Notes: generated by a model from the sequence alone, not told the origin. Numbered from the stretch's first letter, positions 46,227-58,761 are shown. The stretch is DNA of 64,000 nucleotides from Rapana venosa (GCA_028751875.1 CM054135.1:9655439-9719438), one strand, 5' to 3'. Program-made: numbers and translations.

Positions 46227-46297
46227 TGCATGAGAGTGAGTGAGTGTGTGAGTGAATGAGTGTGGTGTGTGTGGTGAGTGTGTGTGTGTGTGTGTGT

Positions 46298-46341
<44 letters not shown>

Positions 46342-46372
46342 GGGGGATGTGTGTGTGTGTGTGTGTGTATAA
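46227..46372 (+). repeat. (GT)n/(GAGT)n tract
   Basis: GAGT steps, then GT runs. Confidence 0.93.
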
Positions 46373-46510
46373 TTATGTATGCATATGCATGCTTACATGC
46401 AAGCCTATATGCCTCTGTGTGTGTTAAGTGTATACAGACCTATAACTCCAAATCCCACTTCTTCACCTTAATACCCTCCAAATCATTTTGATCAGTCTGC
46501 TTTTCCCCCC

Positions 46511-46895
46511 CACCCCCCCCCCCCCCCCCCCCCTCCCACGAACAGCTCTCAGGTTGGGTTGTTTTGGGTTTGTTTGTTGTTGGGTTGTTGTTGTGTTGTT
46601 TTTTTGGGGGGTTGCTTTTTGTTAAAAGACAAGTACTGGTTTATAAAAATCTTGTTACTAAGCTGTAAAATTTCATACAGAACTGGAGACAGATATACAT
46701 ATGGATATATATATATATATATATTACAGGGCTGGTGCTGCAATTTTATCAGTCTTATGGTTTTTGCATAGTTGTAAGCCACAGAGGCAAAAATTGTCCA
46801 TGTCAATAAAGCTGCCCTCCCCCCCCCCCCCACCCCCCCCCCCCCCCCCCAACTGCAAGCTAGATTGCAATACATGCGCAAGAAGACTGATATAC

Positions 46896-46935
<40 letters not shown>

Positions 46936-46936
46936 C
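46511..46936 (+). repeat. Cluster of poly-C, (AT)n and (AC)n
   Basis: Poly-C at 46511-46533 and 46820-46850, AT at 46706-46725 and 46898-46918, AC to 46936. The AT runs explain the Ile-Tyr frames on both strands. Confidence 0.85.
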
Positions 46937-46969
46937 GAAACTAAATTGTACACATATCACTACTTAAAG

Positions 46970-47690
46970 AGCAAACCCTGACATTCAAAATGAGGCTGCC
47001 GATCATGAAAATTATCACGTTTGTTAGATGCCAGACAAGAGGTCAAACTGAATATTGCATGAAGGGATTAAGGCCCCTGGGTGAGGGACGGACAGACAGA
47101 CTGGAGCAAGCAGCATGGCTGGCTAATTGCCTGGCTGGCTAACTGGCTCCGCAAGGTGGCCGATGATTAGCACTAATTATCTATGGGAGGGAGGGAGTGA
47201 GGGAGCGAGAGAGAGAATGGAAACAGACAGGGCGAAGAGAGACTGCACCAACAGAGGCAAATCACTGCAGCTCCGACTCAGAGTGACTGATCAAACATTG
47301 TTATAATTTATATTCTGAAGATTTAACTTTTGATTTAAAAAAAACCCAAAGTTTCTCCATGTCAATTTTATTTATAAGCAAATTTTATTGAGTTTAAAAA
47401 AAAATTTCTGAGTTAAAATTTTTGGGAAGTATTTACAAATTACAATGTTAACAAAGGTATAAAATTAATCTGTGCTACTCTGATGCTATCAAACTACTAC
47501 CCCTCTCCCCCCTCCATAGCGACAATTTTAACAAAAATTATGATTAAAGATGTTCGAAAACCAATCTCAATAAAGATTTTGAAAACTGATGTCGATCCTC
47601 AAAACAATAGTCTGAGGTAACCCCCCCCCCCCACTCCTCCCGTCTCTAGGGCTAATTTTCAATACCAACCCAAACAGAAAAAAAAACATC
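46970..47690. other. KCTD intron 2 sequence, nothing recognised
   Basis: It holds (GGCT)-type steps around 47100-47160, GA words, and poly-C near 47618-47632 and 47692-47706. No gene signal was seen. Confidence 0.4.
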
Positions 47691-47876
47691 ACCCCCCCCC
47701 CCCCCTCCCACACACCACCACCAAAACAAAGTCAAACCACTTGACTGGTGGTGCCAAGAAATGCTCAGAACTATCATTCCATATAATTATGATGTATACA
47801 TGTGTACATGTAAAAGATGTATGCACCAGATAATGATATGCCCCATATATATCATGTCTTTTCTTAATCAAACACA

Positions 47877-48103
47877 GGGGGACTGGATAGCCTGGTGGTT
47901 AGAGCATTGCACTAAATATCTACTGACCCAGGTTCCAATCCTGTTCAAGGGGATTTTTCCCCCCTGGAGTTAACATCAGTACTGACTCCCCCCCTCCCCC
48001 CCCCCCCCCCCCCCCCTCCCCCATCCCCTCCACACACACCAAGTTCTTTCAATGAGACTATAAACCGAGGTCATGTGTGGAAATGCACGCTGAAGTACAT
48101 CTT
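47877..48103 (+). mobile_element. SINE family A, left half, split by an insertion
   Basis: GGATAGCCTGGTGGTTAGAG (A box), CAGGTTCCAATCC (B box) and TAAACCGAGGTCATGTGTGG run up to GTACATCTT. The continuation (CTTGTGCACACTTT) resumes at 48407. A poly-C block at 47998-48016 lies inside. Confidence 0.8.
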
Positions 48104-48406
48104 AATAATAATAGATAATAATACATGGAATTTATATAGCGCTATATCTTGCAAAAAACAAAAAAGCGCTTTCATTCATCCTACTCATTCACATGCAGCC
48201 AGTTACAATAAATAGGGTTTGGGTTTTTTTACAAATTCAAATGTATACACACACGCTCGCTCGCACATACACACACACACACATTAAGGTTGTACACTCT
48301 GGCAGGGTGATGGGGTTTTGACTGTTGAGGGCAGGGACAAAAATGAAATGGAACAAGAGGGGAGAATCTTAGGTTTGAAATAAATATGTCTTGAGGCACA
48401 CTTTGA
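48104..48406 (+). mobile_element. Inserted element of family E inside the family A SINE
   Basis: The left edge has AATAATAATAGATAATAATA and then CATGGAATTTATATAGCGCT, the reverse of the end seen at 54475-54520. The rest includes CAAAAAAGCGCTTTCATTCA and an (AC)n tract. It fills the gap in the interrupted SINE. Confidence 0.65.
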
Positions 48407-48600
48407 CTTGTGCACACTTTAATACCTGTTCAGCTTTTAGGAAGAGTAGGCCATTGTCTGATTGTGTGCCAGTGGGAACAGATGACAAAACTGACAAAAC
48501 CACATACATGAGGACTGGGTGGAATAAAAAAAAAAAAAGTGCACAGGAGCTCTTAGTCCATAATCCTCAAAATAAAAGAATAAAATAATTTTAAAAATAA
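48407..48600 (+). mobile_element. SINE family A, right half after the insertion
   Basis: TGCACACTTTAATACCTGTT, GGAAGAGTAGGCCATTGTC and GTGGGAACAGATGACAAAAC lead into the CTCAAAATAAAAGAATAAAA tail. It continues the half at 47877-48103. Confidence 0.8.
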
Positions 48601-48779
48601 TACATCCGCATACATGCACACACACACCAAACTTTTTTTTTAAAGCCACTGAGCAACATCAATCAAATAGCTTAAAAGGTTACATAATACAACATAACAA
48701 AACAAAATGAGACCAAATAAACAGCAGGCCGGCCCACAAAACTGAAAAAAAAAAAAAAAAGCAGTCATTGTCCCACATT

Positions 48780-49391
48780 AACTTCTGTGGAGTCAAACGG
48801 AAGCAATCAATACCCTATACAGCCAGGTCGTGATGCCGCACAGCAAAGCACGGCACAGTATGCCCCTGCCCTTTCCCAAACCATCGACAAACCCGGGTAC
48901 CATGCTGTGTCAAAGGCCCAATGCCAGAAACTCAAGGAAAACACAAACAGGCAATGCAGACGGATGGTCTGTCAATATCATGAAGTGGTAGTTCATGCCA
49001 TTGTCGCGGTGCAGCGAGGCCCAATGATTGAACCTCGAGATTTTACGTCACTGTCACAGACATTGCCAAACACCGGCAAACTTTTTCGCAATAGTTCCCT
49101 TTGATCTGTCCCGAGGGCTAAGCCTTGAGAAATCATATCGCGCAGAGCTTGTGTGCTTTGCAAGGTACTTTTGCCTGTCGGTTCCTTTTGCCTGATTGAA
49201 GCTGCTCCTAACTCTGGGGGGGGACTTTTCTTCGCCATATGTCGATCTGTTTCCAGATCTCACTCAGTCAAAAATTACAGAGCTTTTCGCTTTTCTTTTA
49301 TTGCTGTGTGTAAAGAACACACATTATATTTTCTGTTTTATGTAACTTTCTGCATTATGTCTGAGTGCAAAAAAAAAAAAAAAAAAAAAAA
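48780..49391 (+). other. Balanced-composition unique segment ending in a 23-base A run
   Basis: About 600 bp, richer in GC than the surrounding intron, ending in poly-A at 49369-49391. Both strands carry mid-size frames: plus 48787-49104, and minus 48993-49238 starting MAKKSPPPELGAAS. I recognise neither. A processed retrocopy or an unclassified retroelement is possible. It lies in intron 2 of KCTD. Confidence 0.35.
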
Positions 49392-50109
49392 GACAGGGGG
49401 GAGGGAAGGGGAAGCAGAGGATGAAGATGGGAAGGGGAGAAACTAGGCTTATCAAATTTGTTTTTCATATTAAATATTTCAACATATGCCTGTTCATCAC
49501 AATTATCTGGCGTAAATATCATGATATATGTCAACGACTTAAAATTTGCATTAATTTGGGGTAGAGGTGGTGGATGTTGTTTTGCTTTTTGTCTCACTTG
49601 GTGTCCTATCATTGTTTCATATTATTCAAATGCTTTAACAACATTAATATGTTAATGTCTCAACATAATCAATGTTAACCCTTATTATTACCTGCCTTTG
49701 CCTTTAGGGTCATGCATGAGTGGGGGTTTTAGGGATTACTTTTATTTTTAGGGGAGACCATGGAGATGGGGAGGGGAGCGTGTTTGATTTAAGGATTTTT
49801 CTTCTGGGGGTGAGGGGGTGGGGTGAGGGGTGTTTGTTTAATCTATTATTACCACCCAAAAAAACCAAAATTGTTTAAACCGTTACTGCTTATTGCAGAA
49901 AGTTGTGAAGCATCCCACCAGCTATTAATTTCATTTCAGTCTTGGTCCACCAGACATAAAAACCAATATAGTCATCGACTGGGGTGTAATTGATGTGCTC
50001 CTTATACTCTCTAATTAAATTTTCTCAATGAACTTCATAATAAATTCCCAAAGACCACCACCACCACCACCCCAAAATATATATATATATTATCTCTATT
50101 TTGGAAACA

Positions 50110-50335
50110 ATGTTTGAGGCCAGAACTTCACTCACCCACGGCAAATCTACTAGTGCAAGGCCCTGAGTGGTGGTCTGTGAGTTAGTCTTTGCATGGACCA
50201 ACGAATTGAGGACCTGTGTGCAATGTACTGTAGTACTAGCACATTTTGCCTGTGTAAAAGAAACCCACACCAACAAGAGTTGTTTCTGGCAAAAATGCAG
50301 TAGGGGGGAAAAAGACACTTATAAACAAACAACAA
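50110..50335 (+). mobile_element. tRNA-derived SINE, second subtype, 5'-truncated, in KCTD intron 2
   Basis: It has GAGGACCTGTGTGCAATGTA, GTAAAAGAAACCCACACCAA and GTTTCTGGCAAAAATGCAGT, matching the copy at 45062-45512. An (AC)n tract has grown from its tail. Confidence 0.68.
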
Positions 50336-50336
50336 C

Positions 50337-50452
50337 ACACACGTGTCACACACACACACACACACGCACACACACACACACACACACGCACACACACACG
50401 CACACACATGCACACACACACACACACACGCGCACGCACACACGCAAACACC
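50337..50452 (+). repeat. (AC)n tract
   Basis: AC with CG interruptions, grown from the tail of a SINE. Confidence 0.93.
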
Positions 50453-50702
50453 AAAAGCCCAACTTGTCAATCAACCACGTCTGTAAGTAAGAAAAGAAAT
50501 ATTAGAAAAAATGAAAAAAACCGAAAGGCTGTGCTTCTGTGGTAATGAAGCCCACCTTGAGAGAGCAGATTTCATGCAGAGAAATTGGCTGGGGCTAGGC
50601 TATCACTCAGGATCACTATCAGTATCCCTAGTATCAGCAAAACATTATACAATGCAATACAACGCAAAGAAGGCTATCAGTCAGTACCACTATCAGTATC
50701 CC

Positions 50703-50924
50703 TGTTTCTTTTCTTTTATTCTGAGGATAATGGAATAAGCACTTGTGTGCTTTTTTACATCCAGTCCCCGTGTTTATGTGGTTTTGTAAATTTTGTCATT
50801 TGTTCCCACCACCACACAATGGCCTACTCTTACGAAAAGCGGAACAGGATTTAACATGTGCGCAAGATGTTATGCATGCGTTCACACACGGGGCCTCGGT
50901 TTATAGTCTCATCCAAAGGACTAG
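50703..50924 (-). mobile_element. SINE family A, head missing, in KCTD intron 2
   Basis: It runs from the tail (plus-strand TTATTCTGAGGATAATGGAA) to TTTATAGTCTCATCCAAAGG and is truncated there. An imperfect (AATAC)n array follows to 51021. Confidence 0.8.
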
Positions 50925-51142
50925 TATTAGCAGAACATTATACTTGTAACGCAATACAATACAATGCAAAGCAATACAATACAATACAGTGCAAAACAAC
51001 TTCATACAGTACAACACAATATATTTATAAAATTAAAACATACATTCTGAACGCAACCAGGTCAGACTAAGTTTTTTGTTTTTTGCTGTCTTCTCTAGCT
51101 GTATTTTTGTTTGGTTCTTTTTTTGGTCCTCTCAAGTTACTA

Positions 51143-51384
51143 GTTACCTACCAGTTGCATGTGTGACCGTTCGCGCACCTTAGCTTCAGTACAGTTCCCC
51201 CAGTTCACCCAGCTGTAAATGGGTACCTGCCCTCTTTAGGGTCAGGGAAGGTAAAGCAGCGAGGGAGAGGAGATGGGCGCCGCCCTCAATATGCTGGTCC
51301 CTAGAGAAGTGAGGTCTCTGACGCCTTGCTCCTCTACAAACTTACAGGTTATGGGACACCTTTACCTTGGCTTTACCTTTTCTC
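51143..51384 (+). mobile_element. SINE family B, 5'-truncated, in KCTD intron 2
   Basis: It begins near TACCAGTTGCATGTGTGACC (end of the 5S-like module), has the full body, and ends ATGGGACACCTTTACC followed by a diverged tail unit. It is antisense to KCTD. Confidence 0.8.
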
Positions 51385-51389
51385 AAGCT

Positions 51390-53100
51390 ACATCACATGA
51401 TAATAGCAGCACTTCTTACTCTCCGAGTCAGCTGTTTGGCTAGTTTCAACCAAGCTGTACAACAACAACCACAACAATAACAACAACCCCTTGATTCCTT
51501 TTAACTCATTAGATGGCATTTCATCCAACTTCATTTACAACAATATTCACACGATTCCAGTGTTTGCTGAAGGTAAATTCTACCACTACTCCTAGTTAAA
51601 CACATAGTGACACACACACACACACATTTACTATTTGGACATGAATTAAGCACAATAGTGGGGCTTTTTTTGTTTTGGGGGTTATTTTTGTGTTCAAGTT
51701 CTGATATTATAAACTAAGATAAAATGGCATTTTAAATTTTTATTATTATCTCTTTTTCTGTTCTTGTTGTTGCTGTGATGGGTTGGGTTTTTTTTCTTGT
51801 TTTTTGTTGTTGTTTTTGGGGGGGTGGTCATTTCAGTTCTTTTGTTTGTTTGGTTTTTCTTGTTTGTTTTTGTTTTGTTGGTTTTTTTGTTTGTGTTTTA
51901 ACTATAATTAAAATTTTTTTTTGGTTTGCTTGTTTTTTCTTGTTTTTTCCCTTGGGGGTGGGGGTATATCTGACTTTTTTAAAAACCCACAAAATAAAAA
52001 TAAATGAGGAAATCAATGAAGAAATAACAGACTAAACAAACAAAACAAAAACAACACTGCAAAAACGTTCCCTGTCCAAAATCCAAGCCCCAACACTTAG
52101 CAACTTAAGACAGCGCTATCTTTCTTTCTTCAGAGCACAGTCTCTCAGTGACAAAAGAAAGAAGGACTCATCTCTCTTTTTCTCTCTCTCTCCCCTCTTA
52201 CATAAGCAGCGCAGACCTGTTTGTTTACTCTCACTAAGTTCTGGCTGTCACTAGTGTCAGCATGGATCTGGTGCCTCAGCACAGCCTCCATTGTGCATGC
52301 CAGGTCAATGCCTGAACACAGGCTGTTACTAGTGTTAGTTTCCTAGGCTGCCTGCAGGGCAGGGCAGGGCAGGCCAGCAGCAACACTACACTACACTACA
52401 GCTTCAAGTGTACCAGATACATAAAGGTCCTTCTTGTGTGATGGCACAGACTCCTATTAACATGATGTTATGTGTGGAATGCATGCATACAGCTTGACAA
52501 ATGCCTGCCTCTGTTCACAGCTGAATGAACTCTTTTTTTCCAGTGTTACATTGGTCACTACATATGTATGCACAGTACTACTGTTATCTTGTGTTAAACT
52601 TACAAATTTGACATACAGTATTGCTCTACAATCTTTATTATGTATATGCATACAATATACCAGAATAAAAGGTCTGTGGTTGTGTTAATACTTTTTATTT
52701 ACTAGTAACTATCATCCACATTATCTGTATGCACATTGAATTTTTTTTGGTTTACAACTGTGATAAATTATTATAATAATAGTTGGCAACAAATGACTTT
52801 TTTCTTAAATCTGGTAGACTTTAAGACAAATTCTGATGATCTTTTATGCTTAGAAGTCTAACAAAGGTTTGATCTTTTTTGATCTGTTACTGTTAAACAA
52901 TATAACAAAATGTGATATAACTATTTACAACAAAAACAAAGATTTCATTTGTTTTTCCTTTCTATACAGTTCTAGATTATAAATAATGTGTCAAATTACA
53001 ACTTGCTGAGAAAATAATATATAATTTTAACAATCCCTCAAGTCTGCAATAATCCAAGTGAAGTTCACACAAGTACGAAGCATTCAGAGCACTAATAAAA
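51390..53100. other. KCTD intron 2 sequence, no feature recognised
   Basis: T/G-rich at 51650-51970, then AT-rich unique DNA with CACTA steps near 52383-52400. No coding or SINE signature was seen. Confidence 0.4.
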
Positions 53101-53102
53101 GA

Positions 53103-53163
53103 ATGAATGAATGAATCTCTGAATGATTGAATGAATTATTGAATGAATGAATGAATGAATGAA
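53103..53163 (+). repeat. (GAAT)n tetranucleotide array
   Basis: GAAT units with a few changes. Confidence 0.9.
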
Positions 53164-53277
53164 AGTGGGATTTTCAAAATGTTACTGTGACAGAAAAGTT
53201 CAGTGTCTGAAAAAAAGAGAGAATGGGGACAGAGGGGTAAGCATGAATAACAGCAGTACAACACTATACACATGTGC

Positions 53278-53655
53278 GCACGCACACACACATGCATGCA
53301 CGCACGTGCACACACACTCAAACACACACACTCACACACACTCAATCACACACACTCAAACACACACACACACACACACATGATCATCTTTAAGGACATA
53401 AACAGGAAGATTTTTCATGACTTCCAAACTAATGTCAGCACATAATACTACACAGTCAATTACTCAAGTATGCTTCTGTGAGAAACTCGTGAGTAGTACT
53501 AGTAGTCTACACACACAGTGACACAGACACACACAAACACACACAGAGTACACACATACACACACACAGAGTACACACACACACTCACAGTGACACCACA
53601 CACACACATGCGCGCACACATGCGCACATACATGTGCGCACACACACACAAGCAT
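53278..53655 (+). repeat. (AC)n tracts
   Basis: AC-rich at 53278-53380 and 53510-53655 with TCAA and AGTG interruptions, split by about 130 bp of unique DNA. Confidence 0.9.
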
Positions 53656-53937
53656 GCATGTACAAAATGCAAGACAGAAAATAAGGAATATATACTTATA
53701 TAGCATGAAAAATGGAGCAGAACACATAAAAAACTAGAACTATTTCGTCTTTTCTCTTCCTGGTCAATCCATTCATACAGGCATTCCAACTTTAAAACAG
53801 TCATTTTCAACTTTGTACCCTCTACCTCATCAGCTCTCTAGAACAAGTTTAAAATAAATTTTTAAAAACACCTAAAAAAACTCAACCAATAAACAGGACA
53901 GCAAAATGTCCTGCCTACTGTATCAGCCTGAAAATAA

Positions 53938-54250
53938 TAGCTTGGTGGTTAGAGCTTTGCACATAGCGCTCGCGATTTGCTGACCTGGGTTTGAATCTCG
54001 TTCAAGGGGATTTTTTCTCCCTGGAATTAACATCAGTGTCGACTCCACTCTCCCAAAAGTTCTTCAGATGAGACTATAAACCGAGGTCCCAAGCACAAAT
54101 GCATGCAGAATGTCTTGCACACATGTTAAAACCATTGTGGTCCGGTGGAAACGGATGACAAATTATACAAAACCACATGCACAAAGGGACTGGACATAAA
54201 AATTAAAAAAAAGCACATAAGTGCTTACCCCATTATCCTCAAATTTTTTT
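53938..54250 (+). mobile_element. SINE family A in KCTD intron 2
   Basis: It has TAGCTTGGTGGTTAGAGCTT (A box), GGGTTTGAATCTCG (B box), GACTATAAACCGAGGTCCCA, and an end with TGGACATAAAAATTAAAAAA and CCCATTATCCTCAAA. It is nearly complete. Confidence 0.83.
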
Positions 54251-54530
54251 TTTTTTTGAGATCTTCGTTCACCAGCAAGTCTCAACCAGGATTAGAAATT
54301 CATCACTCCGGAGTCCACGTTTTTTGTTGTCTATTCCTGCTTCTCTGATGACCTCAAATCCCACATCTCGAGTGAAGAACATATACCTCTGTCTGCATCT
54401 TTCTATTCTTTAATTCTTTGTCTTGAGATGAGGTGAGCTTTCTAACCGCTTTCATGCGCTTTGATTTGTTGCTTTACAAGATTCAGCGCTATATAAATTC
54501 CATACATTATATTATTATTAAAATAAAATT
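54251..54530 (-). mobile_element. Family E element ending in GCGCTATATAAATTCCAT
   Basis: It follows the SINE at 53938 directly. Read on the plus strand it ends CAGCGCTATATAAATTCCAT followed by ACATTATATTATTATTA. The same terminus, inverted, is at 48118-48145. The class is unknown; the ATT-rich tail suggests a retroelement. Confidence 0.5.
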
Positions 54531-54814
54531 TTATTTTGTTTTCTTTTAAAAAAAACAACCATCTCTTCTTCTCCAAAGACATTCTGCTATCCACCTCTTC
54601 CTCTACTTTCTTTCTTGTCAAAATCTTGGTCTGCTTCACTATGTACACTAGTTCTTTGACTGACACAGTGATAGTGACAGTGGTTGTGGGGATGCTTGCA
54701 GTTGCACTGACAACAAAAACACCCGTTCTTTCCCATTTGTGGCAGTAATGTGGCAATGCCTGGGTCTCAGCAAAACGCCTTTTCAGTTTTGGGGTCCATT
54801 CAGTGCCAATTGGT

Positions 54815-54912
54815 TCAGAGACTCTGAGAACTCGAGGTACACCAATGGTGAGATTTTGCATATATATATATATATGCAACCGCCTCTGCCCACCATGAAG
54901 ACTTCGGGGATA
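54815..54912 (+). repeat. Family F short repeat, copy 2
   Basis: GTACACCAATGGTGAGATTT, GCATATATATATATATATGC, then CCCACCATGAAGACTTC. An (AT)n tract has formed at its centre. Confidence 0.58.
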
Positions 54913-55167
54913 AAGAAACAAAAAAACCCACTTAAGTGGGCCATCAGACCCTGCTGGAAATAAACAAAAGATGGAAATAATGCATACCTAAGATTTTTCG
55001 TTACATAACGCTGTTAACAAAAACTTTTTTTTTAAATAAAAGGAGAACAATCAGCACACAACATTCTTTGTTATGGAACTTTCTTCTCAACAAAAACATA
55101 AAATAAAAATTCACAACCTTAACCACACAACACACACACAAAAAGGTGAACATGAACAATGTCTGAC

Positions 55168-55276
55168 CTTCTTCTGCGAGGTCTTTATTCATCACCAATT
55201 TGCCGTGGCGAAGGTAGTTGAGGACAGGCCCGAAGTACATGGGGTCTCTGTCGATCAAGTAGGCACCACTGCTGTC
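55168..55276 (-). CDS. KCTD5: KCTD2/5/17-family protein, coding exon 2 (BTB core)
   Basis: This exon runs from acceptor TTGCAG at 55277 to donor GAAG|GTCAGA. It encodes 36 codons plus one base (phase 1) and carries the family hallmark [20 protein letters not shown], followed by [13 protein letters not shown]. This is the middle of the BTB/T1 fold that makes the oligomer and Cullin-3 contacts. No frame breaks are visible. The donor (GTCAGA) is weaker than consensus. Intron 1 (about 3.5 kb) separates it from exon 1. Confidence 0.97.
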
Positions 55277-55428
55277 CTGCAACATGATGCCACAGTGTCT
55301 ACAGGTCAGTGATCACAATCATTCATTTTATTTTTTTCATTTTACAGGACTGGATTGTTTGGTGGTTGTTTTTAAAAAAAAAAAATCATTCAGTAATTCT
55401 GTGTCACCAAATTACATACTTACTGTGT

Positions 55429-55430
55429 AT

Positions 55431-55483
<53 letters not shown>

Positions 55484-55532
55484 GACTGTGTGTGTGTGGG
55501 GGGGGGGGTGGGGTGGGGGTGTTGAGTGTGTG

Positions 55533-55612
<80 letters not shown>

Positions 55613-55620
55613 TGTGTGTA
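55429..55620 (+). repeat. (GT)n-polyG-(GA)n compound tract in KCTD intron 1
   Basis: GT at 55429-55480, a G run at 55499-55508, GA at 55538-55610. Confidence 0.94.
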
Positions 55621-56647
55621 TGTTGTGTATACATGTGCGTGATCTGTGTGTGTGTGTCCAGTGTGCAAGTCTGGTGTGGTGTGGTACGGTGTGGTGTGTA
55701 TACATGTGGGTTGTTTTTTTTCTAATACTGAACTAGAAGATATATTCCAATTTACTCCAACAAAACATAAATTTGAAATTTGCACACAGAAAACAAAGAC
55801 AACAACAACAACAAAACCCAAACAAACAAACATAAAAGCTGTATCTTATTGCTGCATCAAGCCAAATTCTTGTAAACTAGTTGCCTTGGGGCCACACTTA
55901 AGTTTAAAAACCAAAAAACCAAAATATCCATTATATTTTTCATCCCAACTCCATTCACACACAAACCACAAAATACAATCTCTTCCACAACAAAGAAGTC
56001 ATGGACCATTAAGAAAAAAACAACAACAAAGAAAAACAAAGAAAGAAATTATAGCAAGCGTAAATTCCGCTAGTGCTGCCTTGACCTCTTGGCGGTGATT
56101 TACCCGTGCAGCCAAATTGGCAAGGAGAGAGGGGAGGGAGGGAGGGAGGGCAGATGCCAGATGTTTGGCACGATGGCATACCAGCCACTGAGCAGCAAGC
56201 CCTGTACTGGGCCCAGGTCCTTACAACATACATAGCCAGGCTGCACAGGGTTTGTGTGCACTGTGGAGTGTGGTTCTCAATTTTTTTTTTCTTTAAGGGG
56301 CGGAGGGGTGGTTCTGTTTTGTTTAATAAGGAGCATTTTTCTTGAGTTTTTAGGAACTTAGGGAGAGGGCTATTAAATTTTTTTTTCTTTTTTTGCAGGG
56401 GGAGAGGGGGGTTAATTTGTTATTACTCATTTTCTGTTCCCTTCATGGCTTTGTTTGTTTAAAGTGTTGGTTGGGTTTACAAGTTTCAATTCTTTTTCTT
56501 TCCTTTATCTTTTTATATGGGGTAATCACTCTTCCTTTTTTGATTTCTTTCTTTCTTTGGAGGGTTTTCTGATTTTGGTGGTTTTGGTTCGTCTTTTTCT
56601 GAGTTTTGGTGGGTAGTGTGTTGGGGGGAGGGGGGGACGGGGGTTAA

Positions 56648-56668
56648 GGGGGGGGGGGGGGGGGGGGG
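56648..56668 (+). repeat. Poly-G tract in KCTD intron 1
   Basis: About 20 G in a T/G-rich segment (56280-56670) that has no recognisable feature. Confidence 0.9.
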
Positions 56669-56669
56669 A

Positions 56670-58218
56670 GTGTGATACTTAGCTTCTTGATCTTACCCTG
56701 TTTGCTGAGATCACTGTTTTGAAATGTTTAAAAGCAACACAACCAATAAAAATAAAAGATATTGACCTGCACAGTTCTTGCAATTTGTTCCATGCAGAGT
56801 GCTCGGTAAGTTAATGACCTCTGAGTTTGACACTACACAGGGATTCTGAAAGCTGTGTCTGTTATGAATCACGAAGATAGATCTATCACAGTATCAGAGA
56901 AAGAACAAAGTTGACATGCTGAAGTATAGATCATCTATCTCAAGAAGAAGTTCAGAGACAGGTAGCAGGGCTGGCACCGAAAGCAGCTGAAGTGAAAATG
57001 TCAGAGTTGAAACTTCAATTAGAACACATCAATAACAAATTATATGGCCTGGTTACAGATTTATTTATAACTGCGTGGCAAATGAAAATACACACTGATG
57101 TAATAACTTTTTTTCTCAGATTTAAAAAAAATTTTTTTTATTCATTGTTTTTAGTTCCTTGTCTTGAGCTCCAAGGTTCATAGATGCCGAGATGGTATGA
57201 TTTTTACATATGATATGTACAATTGTACATTACTAAAGTATATGAATCATGATGCGACCATCTCCCCCTCACCATTTACTATTTAGGTACCCAAATTCCA
57301 ACTTAGGGGACGGTGTCTTTTACTCTTTAGAAACAAGGCACCAAAGTGCATGCAGATTTTTTTCATCCATTCCTACCGGCACAAAATGACCTATTCTCCT
57401 GACACTACGGCAGTGAAAGGCAGAACAGGTTTTTAATGTATGTATGCATGCGCAAAATGTTCTGTGTGCACTTGCACATAGGGCATCACTGAAGGACTGT
57501 TCGTGTGTTCTGTTCAATTTTCATGTCAAACTGGGAAGAAAGGGCAAGGCTGCGAATTGAACCAAGACCCTTATGGTTTACTTGTTAGGCAGATGAATGT
57601 CTGAATTGTCCTGCCACCTTTCCCCTTTTTAAAAAAAAATTTGATTTGCTCAGCTACTGAGCTAGTGCTATCTTAGTATCTATGCAAGTATGTTACAACA
57701 ACAATCCATTGAGTATACACACTCACTATAAAAAATAATTTTTAAAAAGTGATCAAGGTAAACTGAAAAACTGGACACAGTCACATATGAAACTATTTAA
57801 AATTCAAACTCAAAGCTGAAGTAAGTAAACTTTAACAATAAAGTATAAACAGAGGACCTCAAATTGATCCTGAGTCATTGAGTGTCAAATGATCAAAATT
57901 TATTGATATGATAATGAACACTAGTACAGTAACTAGTTAAAAGGACAAGCATGCTTTGGTTAATGGTGACAGCACCTCTGTTGACAGATACTTGAAATCT
58001 ATTCGGAGTATTCCAAATTTACATAAACTTGAAAAAGCCTCTTAAGCCTCTTAAAATGAAGAGTGCTCCATTTTACATCAAGCAACACCGCATGATTCTA
58101 TCCTTATGACCTAGGAGTAAGCCTGGAGTAAAATAAAAGTTACTGAACAACTCGTCATGAGTATGCCAAAATTCTCAAAAAGTGTATAACACAACATTTT
58201 TTCTGGTTGAAGAAAAGT
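56670..58218. other. KCTD intron 1 sequence
   Basis: Unique AT-rich DNA with the SINE at 57355-57625 and a diverged family F fragment near 57155-57290. No exon is supported. Confidence 0.45.
57355..57625 (-). mobile_element. SINE related to family A, divergent head, in KCTD intron 1
   Basis: It contains TCATCCATTCCTACCGGCAC, the plus-strand centre GGCAGAACAGGTTTTTAATG, and on the minus strand GGTTCAATTCGCAGCC with the AGGTGGCAGGACAATTCAGA head, the same subtype as 22131-22352. Confidence 0.72.
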
Positions 58219-58292
<74 letters not shown>

Positions 58293-58340
58293 TGTGTGTG
58301 TGTGTGTGTGTGTCTGTCAGTGTGTGTGTGTGTGTGTGTG
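58219..58340 (+). repeat. (GA)n then (GT)n in KCTD intron 1
   Basis: GA to 58290, GT to 58340. It lies about 420 bp inside the intron from exon 1. Confidence 0.95.
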
Positions 58341-58761
58341 AGCATCAGACATGCCTGTGTGTGTCTTTAATGATCAGCAGCTCTTAATAGACTTAATTCT
58401 TAGACCAAGACTGATTCTTCAGGTTGTTGGATGCATGCAATTTTAAATTAAAGGAGGATGCAAAATCTCATTATCTGAATTAATTCTTAAACTCTCTTTT
58501 CCCTCAAACAAAAATGACAATAATATTATGTCACGAATCTACCTGGATTCTGAGGACTAAAACTCATAAAATGTGGGTGTGTCCATACTGCATCAGACAA
58601 ATCTCTCTTCACCAGTCCCTGTGTTTACAGCAATAGCCTAACGATTTGTTCTGTCACGCAAGCTGAGCAACGCAACTCAATACTGCCAGAGCAACTGGAA
58701 GTGGAAACATACGTTACACAGGTCTAAAAATAAGCCATCTGATCAATATTATTGCACTTAC

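Noticed and set aside
54442..54921. 159-codon minus-strand frame
   Set aside because: It overlaps family E and family F repeats and an (AT)n run. The frame is repeat-derived and has no recognised domain.
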